Shown: positions 58,009-64,000 of the stretch, piece by piece
Layout: each line of letters starts with the position of its first letter
How positions within the stretch are numbered: position 1 is the first letter of the stretch
NCBI GenBank assembly: GCA_963851295.1
Contig: CAWKOS010000011.1
Coordinates: 1-64,000 of the forward strand
Source of the DNA: JAOPZW01 sp963851295
GTDB taxonomy: Bacteria > Actinomycetota > Thermoleophilia > Solirubrobacterales > Solirubrobacteraceae
DNA: 64,000 bases
Direction of reading: 5' to 3'
Made by a program: the position numbers and the translations under genes
Notes under the pieces: generated by a model
What the model was told of the DNA's origin: nothing
Database searches by the model: none
The model's input: only the letters and a program-made list of their open reading frames with translations

Positions 58009-59238
58009 CTAGGCCGACGCCATGGCCCGAAGTAGCGCTTCCTCCAGGCGGCTGACATTGACGTCGAGCGAGAAGTGCTCCAGGCCGTAGCGGAAGGCCT
58101 GCTCGCCGCGGCGCGCGCGCTCCTGCGCCGGCATCGCCGCCCACGCGCGCAGGGCCGCGAGCAGCTCGCCGGTCGATGGCGCGAAGGCGCCGCCGCTCTC
58201 GGTCGCCAGCCGCTCGGGCACGCCCGGAACGGTGGTGATGAAGGGCCGGTGGGCGCCGAGGTACTCGAGGACCTTCGAGGGCAGCGCGCCCGCGAAGAGC
58301 GGGTCGGGACGCAGCAGGTGCAGGCAGACGTCGCTGGCGGCCAGCAGGTCGGGGACCTGCTCCTTGGGCGCCGGGGGCAGGATGCGCACGCGCTCCAGGC
58401 GGCGCGCGGCGACCTCGCGTTCAAGGCGGCGGCGGTCGCTGCCGTCGCCCACGAGCACGAGGGCGATCGCCTCGCCGCCGTCGAGCTGCGCGGCCGCGTC
58501 GAGCAGGGTCTGCAGGCCGTTGGCGACGCCGATGGCGCCGACGTAGAGGAACAGGCAGGTGCCGTCGCCGACCCCCAGCTCGCCGCGCGTGCGGGCGCGC
58601 ACCGCGTCGCCGCGCGCCGCGTCGAAGACCGCCCCCGGGACGACGCTGACGCTCGCCGCCCCGTGGCCGGCGACCGGGTCGGCGAGGCCCGGGGTCGGGA
58701 CGATCGCCAGCGCGGCGCGGCGCGCGTAGCGGCGGGCCATGTGGTCCAGGACGCGGTACAGGCGCGAGTCCTCGCTCAGCCACCCCACCGAGACCGCGGA
58801 CTCGGGCCACAGGTCGCGGACCTCGAGCACCCACGGCCGGCGGAAGCGGGCGGCCAGCAGCTCCCCGACGCTGCCGACCGGCAGCGGCGGCGACGAGACC
58901 CAGACCACGTCGGGCCGCGGGAGCGTCGCGCCCCGCAGCGCGGCCGCAGCGGCGAAGGTCGCGTAGTTGAGCGCCCGGTGCACGCGCGAGCGGTGCACGT
59001 TCGGCGAGGCCCAGACCCAGTGGTGCGTGATGCCGTCGATCGTCTCGCGCACGTACGGCCTGCCCGCGTAGCGCTCGGGCACCGTGCCGCGCATGTAGTT
59101 GATCGGGGTCGAGATGAGGTCGACGTCCCAGCCGCGGCGGACGAGCTCGGCCAGATACAGGCGGTGGCGGTAGATGCCGGGCGCCCCGGGCGTGGGCGCG
59201 TGCTGGTAGATGCAGAGGAGCCGCCGGCGTGCTGCCAC
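58009..59238 (-). CDS. Glycosyltransferase family 4 (WbuB-like)
   Basis: 409 residues. N-half: LLCIYQHAPTPGAPGIYRHRLYLAELVRRGWDVDLIST, VVWVSSPPLPVGSVGELLAARFRRPWVLEVRDLWPES (this VRDLWPES motif marks WbuB-type enzymes). C-half: FLYVGAIGVANGLQTLLDAAAQL, LVLVGDGSDRRRLE and LFAGALPSKVLEYLGAHRPFITTVPG. Likely adds an amino sugar such as FucNAc or similar early in repeat-unit assembly. First gene of the five-gene minus-strand operon; the divergent polymerase-like gene starts 79 bp away. Confidence 0.92.
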   Translation of the reverse strand: MAARRRLLCIYQHAPTPGAPGIYRHRLYLAELVRRGWDVDLISTPINYMRGTVPERYAGRPYVRETIDGITHHWVWASPNVHRSRVHRALNYATFAAAAALRGATLPRPDVVWVSSPPLPVGSVGELLAARFRRPWVLEVRDLWPESAVSVGWLSEDSRLYRVLDHMARRYARRAALAIVPTPGLADPVAGHGAASVSVVPGAVFDAARGDAVRARTRGELGVGDGTCLFLYVGAIGVANGLQTLLDAAAQLDGGEAIALVLVGDGSDRRRLEREVAARRLERVRILPPAPKEQVPDLLAASDVCLHLLRPDPLFAGALPSKVLEYLGAHRPFITTVPGVPERLATESGGAFAPSTGELLAALRAWAAMPAQERARRGEQAFRYGLEHFSLDVNVSRLEEALLRAMASA

Positions 59239-59316
59239 CGGCCGAGCATCCCATCGAACGCGGCGCGTCGCTACCAGCGACGTTCGCGAGCCCGGCGCCT
59301 ATGCTTGCCCGTGCGG

Positions 59317-60723
59317 ATGGCTACGCGCCCCAGCACCTCGTTGCAGGCGGTCGGCGTGCTCCTTGCCGCCGCTGCCCTCGCCCTCTTCCTCGTCGCGCGG
59401 CCGGCGGGGATCCCGGTCGGCTTCGGCTGGCTCGCGCTGGCTCCCGCGGCGGCCCTGGTCCTCGCCGGCCCGGCGCGCGCCACGACGCTTGCCGGGGCGG
59501 TCGCCTACGTCGTCATCCTCGATTGGGCCTACACGTCGCACTTCTCGCCGGTCTACGCCTACACCGGGCTGATCGACGCCAACCCGTCGCCGGGCGCCAA
59601 GCTGCTCGTCGCCGCGCTCACCGTCGCCCCGGCGGCCTGGCTGCCGCTCACGGCGCGGCGCCCGTCGACGATCGTGCTGTGGCCGCTGTACCTCGTCGGC
59701 TACGTCCCGACGACGATGGTGCCGCTCTACATGACGGGCAGCCTCCACGACGTGCTCCCGCTCGAGGTCGGGCTCGTGAGCTCGATGGCGATCCTCGGCC
59801 TGATGGTGCGCGTGCGCCCGCCGTCGATCAGGCTGCCGCACCTCTCGATGAGCGCCTTCACGTGGCTGCTCGTCGTCTCGGCGATCCTGTCGTGCCTCTA
59901 CATCCTGGCGGTCTTCGGCATCCACGCGCTGCCGAGCCTGGCCAACGTCTACACGACGCGCGCGGAGTTCGGCGCCGCCCAGGCCGGCACCGCGATCGGC
60001 GGCTACATCGTCCCGTGGGCGGCCAACGCCATCAACCCGCTGCTGATGTCCCTCGGGATGGTGCGCCGGCGCGCCGACCTCTTCGTCCTCGGCCTCTTCG
60101 GGCAGCTGCTGATCTACTCGGACACCGGCTACAAGTCGGTCCTCTTCTCGCTGGCCCTGGTGCCGCTCGTCTACTTCGCGATCTCGCGCGCGGCCCGCTG
60201 GTTCGGCCCGTTGAACGTGATCGGCTCGGCGGCCGTCCTCGGCGGCGCGGTGCTCGCGACCACCAAGCCCGGCGACTGGTCGATCGCGCTCGCCACGCGC
60301 GTGTTCGCGACCCCCGGGCACGTCGGTTGGTACTACTACGACTACTTCTCGTCGCACCCCCAATACCACCTGTCGCACAGTTTCCTGAGCTGGCTGTTCT
60401 CCAGTCCCTACGACGTCGACGCGCCGCTGCTCATCGGCGGGGTCTACTTCCATCAGGGGACCGACGCGAACACGAGCTTCTGGGCCGACGCCTTCGCCAA
60501 CTTCGGGTTCACGGGGATCCTCGTCTTCACCGTGATCGCCGGGCTGGTGCTGCTCCTCCTCGACGCGGTCGGCCGCCGCCGCGACGCGCGCGTGGCAGGG
60601 CCGATGCTCGCGGTCGGCGGGCTCTCGCTCGGGAGCACCGGGCTCTTCACGACCATGCTCACGCAGGGGCTCGCCCTCGGCGCGATCCTGATGGCGCTCA
60701 TGCCGCCGAGGAACGGGGATTGA
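59317..60723 (+). CDS. O-antigen/exopolysaccharide polymerase-like membrane protein (Wzy-like)
   Basis: 468 residues from ATG 59317 (GTG 59311 also possible), with about 11-12 membrane helices. Between helices lie larger outside loops, one near 355-400 with Tyr/His/Ser-rich sequence (GWYYYDYFSSHPQYHLSHSFLSWLF) and another with GGVYFHQGTDANTSFWADAFANFGF. This layout (helices, then a long periplasmic loop before the last three or four) fits Wzy polymerases, which are poorly conserved in sequence. Its location between flippase, glycosyltransferases and a beta-helix protein supports the call. Confidence 0.75.
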   Translation: MATRPSTSLQAVGVLLAAAALALFLVARPAGIPVGFGWLALAPAAALVLAGPARATTLAGAVAYVVILDWAYTSHFSPVYAYTGLIDANPSPGAKLLVAALTVAPAAWLPLTARRPSTIVLWPLYLVGYVPTTMVPLYMTGSLHDVLPLEVGLVSSMAILGLMVRVRPPSIRLPHLSMSAFTWLLVVSAILSCLYILAVFGIHALPSLANVYTTRAEFGAAQAGTAIGGYIVPWAANAINPLLMSLGMVRRRADLFVLGLFGQLLIYSDTGYKSVLFSLALVPLVYFAISRAARWFGPLNVIGSAAVLGGAVLATTKPGDWSIALATRVFATPGHVGWYYYDYFSSHPQYHLSHSFLSWLFSSPYDVDAPLLIGGVYFHQGTDANTSFWADAFANFGFTGILVFTVIAGLVLLLLDAVGRRRDARVAGPMLAVGGLSLGSTGLFTTMLTQGLALGAILMALMPPRNGD

Positions 60724-61949
60724 CCGCGCGGCTGATCGCCTGCGTCGGCCTGTCCGCGCTCGCGGCGGCGGCCTGCGGCGGGACGCAGCACGCCGCGACG
60801 CACACCGACCGCGACCCCGCGCCGGCCGCGACCGCGACCGCCCAGTCGGGCTCGCCGACCGCGGTGCCGGCGTCCAAGCCCACACGCAACTACTACGTCT
60901 CGCGCCAGGGCAGCGACCGCCACAGCGGCTCGCGCAAGCACCCGTGGCGCACGCTGCGCCACGCGGCGGCGCACGCCGGGCCCGGGAGCACGGTCCACGT
61001 CGCCCCCGGCCACTACCCCGGGCCGCTGGCGCTCGAGCGCAGCGGCGCCCCGGGGCGGCGCATCCGCTTCGTGTCCGAGCGGCGCTGGGGGGCCCGGATC
61101 ACGGCCAGCTCGAGCGGCTCGCTGGAGATCGTCAGCGTCGCCGGCCAGTACGTCGACCTCGAGGGCTTCGACGTGAGCGGCAGCGGCGGCGACGGCACCG
61201 TCGGCATCGTCGTGCCCGGCAGCCACGACCGCGTCATCCACAACCTCGTGCACGACGTGTCCGTCTCCTGCAGCGGCGACAACGGCGGCGGCGGGATCGT
61301 GGCCGGCGGCGGCGCGCACGACTACGGCAACAGCGACATCCAGATCCTCGCCAACGTCGTCCACGACATCGTCGGCACGCCGACGCGCGAGTGCGAGGCC
61401 GTGCAGGGCATCTACGCCTCGGTGGCCAAGGTGTGGATCGCCAACAACGTCGTCTACCGCAACGCGCACGACTGCATCACGAGCTGGCACGCGGCGACCG
61501 AGCTGACGATCTCCAACAACACGGCGCTCGACTGCCCGGGCGCGGGCATCACGATCGGGTCGGGCGGCCCGGGCGCGAGCCAGGGCAACGTCCACACGCT
61601 CGTCTCCAACAACCTCGTGATCGGCAACCACCAGGGCGTCGTCGAGACCAGCGACGGCGAGCACCGGGTCGGCCCCGGCAACCGCTACATCGACAACCTG
61701 GTCTTCGAGTCGGGCAGCGGCGCGCTGCGGCCCGGCGATCCCCCGTCGCGGGGCGCCGTCGTGTCGGGGACGGTGAGCGCCGACCCGAAGATCGGCGGCG
61801 CGGCGACGGGGTACCGGCCGATGGCCGGCAGCCCCGCGATCGACGCGGGCACGCGCATCGGCGCGCCGCCGACGGACTTCGATGGCATCCACCGGCCGCA
61901 GGGGCGGCGCGTGGATATTGGCGCCTACGAGTACCGCGCCCCCGGCTGA
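60720..61949 (+). CDS. Secreted right-handed beta-helix protein (pectate-lyase-like), probable lipoprotein
   Basis: 409 residues from TTG 60720, which overlaps the polymerase stop (TTGA). The N-terminus TARLIACVGLSALAAAACGG is a signal peptide with a probable lipobox Cys at 19. After a Pro/Ala/Thr spacer, RNYYVSRQGSDRHSGSRKHPWRTLRHAAAHAGPGSTVHVAPGHY is the DUF1565-type start of a parallel beta-helix. Repeating rungs follow (NLVHDV, NVVHDI, NNVVYRN, NNTALDC, NNLVIGN), and GSPAIDAGTRIGAPPTDFDG...DIGAYEY is the typical C-terminal end. Such proteins often cleave or bind polysaccharides, so trimming of the locus's own product is plausible. Two paired-looking Cys occur in the rungs. Confidence 0.88.
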   Translation: MTARLIACVGLSALAAAACGGTQHAATHTDRDPAPAATATAQSGSPTAVPASKPTRNYYVSRQGSDRHSGSRKHPWRTLRHAAAHAGPGSTVHVAPGHYPGPLALERSGAPGRRIRFVSERRWGARITASSSGSLEIVSVAGQYVDLEGFDVSGSGGDGTVGIVVPGSHDRVIHNLVHDVSVSCSGDNGGGGIVAGGGAHDYGNSDIQILANVVHDIVGTPTRECEAVQGIYASVAKVWIANNVVYRNAHDCITSWHAATELTISNNTALDCPGAGITIGSGGPGASQGNVHTLVSNNLVIGNHQGVVETSDGEHRVGPGNRYIDNLVFESGSGALRPGDPPSRGAVVSGTVSADPKIGGAATGYRPMAGSPAIDAGTRIGAPPTDFDGIHRPQGRRVDIGAYEYRAPG

Positions 61950-61955
61950 CGGTCC

Positions 61956-62477
61956 TCATGTCAGCCGGAGGTGGTCGAGGGCCGGGAAGGGCCGGGCGTG
62001 GCCGTTCACGCCGTTGCCGTTGCCGTTTCCGTTGCCGTTCGCGTGCGCCCCGCGCTCCCAGCCGCTGAGCCTGATCAGCGCCATGGCCACGCGCCTGCCG
62101 CGCGCCGTGGAGGTGTCGAGCCCGAGGTCGAGCGCGACGAGCGCCGCGCGGGCGTCGCGGAACCAGCTCAGCAGCGGCGCGAGGTCGACCATCGAGTGGC
62201 CGAGAAGGCGCGCGTCGCTGACCACCAGCCCGCGCGCCTCGCCGTCGGCGATGCGCTGGAGGGCGGCGATCAGGTTCGGGCGCTTGAGCGTGCGGCGGAT
62301 CTCGGCGTCCCACAGGACGTCGAGCAGGCACCAGCCCCCGCGTACGCACGCGAGCTCGATGGCGCGCTGCGCGGCGTCGGCTCCCGTCGCGTCGGGGTTG
62401 CGGGCGGCGCTGACGTAGCCGAGGACGGGTGCCCCGGACAGCAGTCCGGGGTCGGAGGCAAAGAGCGGTTGGTGCAT
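61956..62477 (-). CDS. Resolvase-like domain protein lacking the catalytic serine, with Asn-Gly repeat tail
   Basis: 173 residues. Residues about 18-142 follow the serine-recombinase catalytic fold: VLGYVSAARNPDATGADAAQRAIELACVRGG, RPNLIAALQRIADGEARGLVVSDARLLGHS, LVALDLGLDTSTARGRRVAMALIRLSGWER. But the nucleophile position (Ser in YVRVS) is Ala25, the Arg before it is Ser23, and the DRLxR active-site segment reads DARLLGH. There is no DNA-binding domain. A tail of five Asn-Gly pairs (147-156) follows, encoded by a hexanucleotide-like repeat. It is unlikely to recombine DNA; a regulatory or binding role is possible. Located between polysaccharide genes. Confidence 0.72.
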   Translation of the reverse strand: MHQPLFASDPGLLSGAPVLGYVSAARNPDATGADAAQRAIELACVRGGWCLLDVLWDAEIRRTLKRPNLIAALQRIADGEARGLVVSDARLLGHSMVDLAPLLSWFRDARAALVALDLGLDTSTARGRRVAMALIRLSGWERGAHANGNGNGNGNGVNGHARPFPALDHLRLT

Positions 62478-62560
62478 GACGTGTCTCCCTTCAGATGGCG
62501 GCCTGGACTACCGCCGGCCGCCGCAGCCGCGGCACCGGCGGACGAGAAACGTCGAACGGC

Positions 62561-63691
62561 CTAGCCAGGTCGCTGCTGCGGGAGGGGCACGCCCGCCGGC
62601 CCCGCGAGGAGCGGGCGGACGCGATGGCGCCTGAGGGCGCGGATGGCATCGAAGAGGAAGCCGACCAGGACGGCGCACAACAGCGCCGCGGCGGCGCCGC
62701 CGCCAGAGGTGCCCGAGCTGCCGGCGAAGGCGCCGTTGCCGCGTCCCGGCGGCGGCGCGGGCGGCGAGCCGGGCGCCGGGTCGGGCTCGGCGGCCCCGGC
62801 GGCCTGCGGCCTGGTCGCGGGCCGCGCGTGCTCGCGGCGCGACGGCTCCGCGGGCGCGCTCGCCACGTGCACCGGCGCGGCGAGCACTGCAGCCGGTGCG
62901 AAGGCGGGACGGCGCGGCGGCAGGCCGGCCGGCAGGCGGCGGGCGGGTGCGACGGTCGCGCGCCCGCCGGCGTGCCGGCGCGGCTCGGCGGCGCGCAGGG
63001 GCGCCAGCGCGACGCCGGTCACCCGCGCGGCCGTGGTGGGACCCGCGGCCGGGGGAGGCGGCCGGGCGGGGACCGCCGAGGCGCGCACCGCGGTGGCGTG
63101 CGCCGCGGGCGGCCCGGCCGGCGCGGGGGCGGGGGCGCCTGCGCTCGCCGGCGGGGTCGGCGCCGGGTCGGGAGTGGCCGGCGGCGCGCCGCTCGCCGAG
63201 CGCTCGCCCGTGCCGGCCTGCGTGCCGCCGCTCCCCTGCGCCGACTCGGCGGGCGGCGCGGCCGGAGGCAGCGTGGACCCGCCCCCGGTGCCCGGCGATC
63301 CACCCTTGACCGGCGGTGTGCCGCCGCCGGCGGGCGGCGACGGTCCGGCCGGCGGAGGCGGAGGCGGGGTCGTCGGCGAAGGGCCACCCGATGCGGGCGG
63401 CGGGGGCGGGGACGTGCCGATCGGCGGCGTGGTCGGCGCGGGTGGCGTGGGGGAGGTGTCGGGCGGCGTCGTCGGGGTGCCCGGCAGGTCGACCGTGGTC
63501 GCGGCGGCGACGTTCGAGAGCGACGCGACGTAGCCCGCGGCCGGGCCGGCAGCGGGCTTCGCAGGGTTGGCGTCCTTGACGGGCGCGCCAGCGGCTGCCG
63601 CGGGCAGGGCGCCCGCAACGAGCAGTATCACGACAGCACCACCGACCGATCGGCGGTGGAGCTTGCGCGCTGCTGGACGGGTTGCCAGCAA
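62561..63691 (-). CDS. Secreted Pro/Ala/Gly-rich protein with C-terminal SGGG membrane anchor
   Basis: 376 residues from TTG 63691, preceded by GGGGGG a few bases upstream. Signal peptide (SVGGAVVILLVAGALPAAAAGAP). The mature part is almost wholly Pro/Ala/Gly/Thr low complexity with no recognisable domain. Near the C-terminus SSGTSGGG precedes a membrane helix (AAAALLCAVLVGFLFDAI) and a basic tail RALRRHRVRP. The same SSxxSGGG-helix layout ends the protein at 7054-8553. Likely a wall-spanning stalk associated with the polysaccharide locus. A low-complexity frame can be misleading, but signal and anchor in the same frame support a real gene. Confidence 0.68.
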   Translation of the reverse strand: MLATRPAARKLHRRSVGGAVVILLVAGALPAAAAGAPVKDANPAKPAAGPAAGYVASLSNVAAATTVDLPGTPTTPPDTSPTPPAPTTPPIGTSPPPPPASGGPSPTTPPPPPPAGPSPPAGGGTPPVKGGSPGTGGGSTLPPAAPPAESAQGSGGTQAGTGERSASGAPPATPDPAPTPPASAGAPAPAPAGPPAAHATAVRASAVPARPPPPAAGPTTAARVTGVALAPLRAAEPRRHAGGRATVAPARRLPAGLPPRRPAFAPAAVLAAPVHVASAPAEPSRREHARPATRPQAAGAAEPDPAPGSPPAPPPGRGNGAFAGSSGTSGGGAAAALLCAVLVGFLFDAIRALRRHRVRPLLAGPAGVPLPQQRPG

Positions 63692-63846
63692 ACGCCCCCC
63701 AAACTCTCGACACCTTGGACCTCATCCGAATGTACCCGCGTGCCGGGCGGAGGGCGGCGTCTCCGTTCCCTGGAAAACACACCGTTATCCGGTATCTGAC
63801 GACCGCTCCTCGTGCGAGGCCTACCGGCCGTCGCACGCGAGACGAT

Positions 63847-64000
63847 CTAACGCTCAGGTAGAGGCTCAGCTTCGCGGCGGCGGATCGTGAGCTCGGCCGT
63901 GCCCCGATGGACCGCTACTGGCTGGCGCAGCACGAGCGTCACGAAGGTGGCAACGAGGATCCGCAGGTCCCGGCGCGTGCTCATGCGCCGGGCGTACAGG
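63847..64000 (-). CDS. Priming sugar transferase (undecaprenyl-phosphate sugar phosphotransferase), C-terminal end only
   Basis: The frame enters from the right edge and stops at TAG 63847-63849. The last 51 residues contain LYARRMSTRRDLRILVATFVTLVL, matching the conserved end of WcaJ/RfbP-type enzymes (usually YVRNWSLWLDLKILLRT). These enzymes start repeat-unit synthesis by moving a sugar-1-phosphate to undecaprenyl phosphate, which completes the pathway in this locus. The main catalytic domain is outside the window. The stretch 63692-63846 between this stop and the next start shows only a short AT-richer region, perhaps a promoter. Confidence 0.7.
   Translation of the reverse strand, partial: LYARRMSTRRDLRILVATFVTLVLRQPVAVHRGTAELTIRRREAEPLPER

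Noticed and set aside
44462..64000. A complete exosortase/PEP-CTERM system
   Set aside because: Accessory-type genes are present but no exosortase and no PEP motif can be seen in the window.

Overview
The window is chromosomal DNA of very high GC (roughly 70% or more by eye) with frequent GTG/TTG starts, tightly packed genes and many 4-base start/stop overlaps. These features, together with a SigB/SigF-type sigma factor, an ECF sigma with a SnoaL-like tail, an MrfA-type helicase, LigD/LigC-type NHEJ enzymes and many secreted Ala/Pro-rich proteins, point to an actinobacterium, most likely Thermoleophilia/Solirubrobacterales. That placement is an inference from gene style; no rRNA is present.

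Layout. 0-7 kb: an edge-truncated unknown gene of lower GC next to tRNA-Phe(GAA), a frameshifted membrane-anchored protein, an M23 peptidase, an MrfA-like helicase, an RHH/PIN toxin-antitoxin pair, and a sigma factor that carries an added ribbon-helix-helix domain and a C-terminal membrane helix. 7-13 kb: a surface-protein block divergent from that sigma factor. It holds a Trp-motif secreted protein, a 911-residue protein made of 11 Asn/Gln/Ser-rich modules, a small anchored protein and an FN3 protein. 13-36 kb: mostly housekeeping and stress genes. These are HAD and M14 hydrolases, an MMPL exporter, glycerate kinase, a LigD-type polymerase and an ATP-dependent ligase (split NHEJ) flanking an orphan HypX and a PAS histidine kinase, LysR, SDR, DtxR, AbiEi-DUF559, an aminotransferase, a T2SSE_N-type membrane protein pair, sucCD, a TetR with a double operator, an ECF sigma and an MFS exporter. 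36-44 kb: secreted proteins including a subtilase. 44-64 kb: an exopolysaccharide locus with two FemAB-like acyltransferases, a PRODH-like enzyme, PAP2, a Wzz/BY-kinase-like protein with a winged-helix tail, a nucleotidyltransferase, two deacetylases, two GT4 glycosyltransferases, a flippase, a polymerase-like protein, a beta-helix protein, a degenerate resolvase-like protein and the end of a priming sugar transferase. An acyl-CoA carboxylase alpha gene sits inside this locus.

How parts relate. In the last 20 kb the priming transferase, nucleotidyltransferase, glycosyltransferases, flippase, polymerase and Wzz-like protein form a near-complete Wzx/Wzy polysaccharide pathway. The deacetylases, FemAB proteins and beta-helix protein would decorate or remodel the product. 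The sigma/repeat-protein block at 6-13 kb is the most likely undescribed system: a potentially membrane-tethered sigma factor facing genes for repetitive cell-surface proteins, the first of which has a SigB-like promoter.

Caveat. Seven genes carry what looks like a single-base frameshift (near 1.24, 12.86, 19.6, 24.67, 27.9, 32.66 and 50.45 kb). In each, conserved protein sequence resumes in another frame. So many in conserved genes is best explained by residual sequencing indels, so these entries are described as the intact proteins they probably encode.
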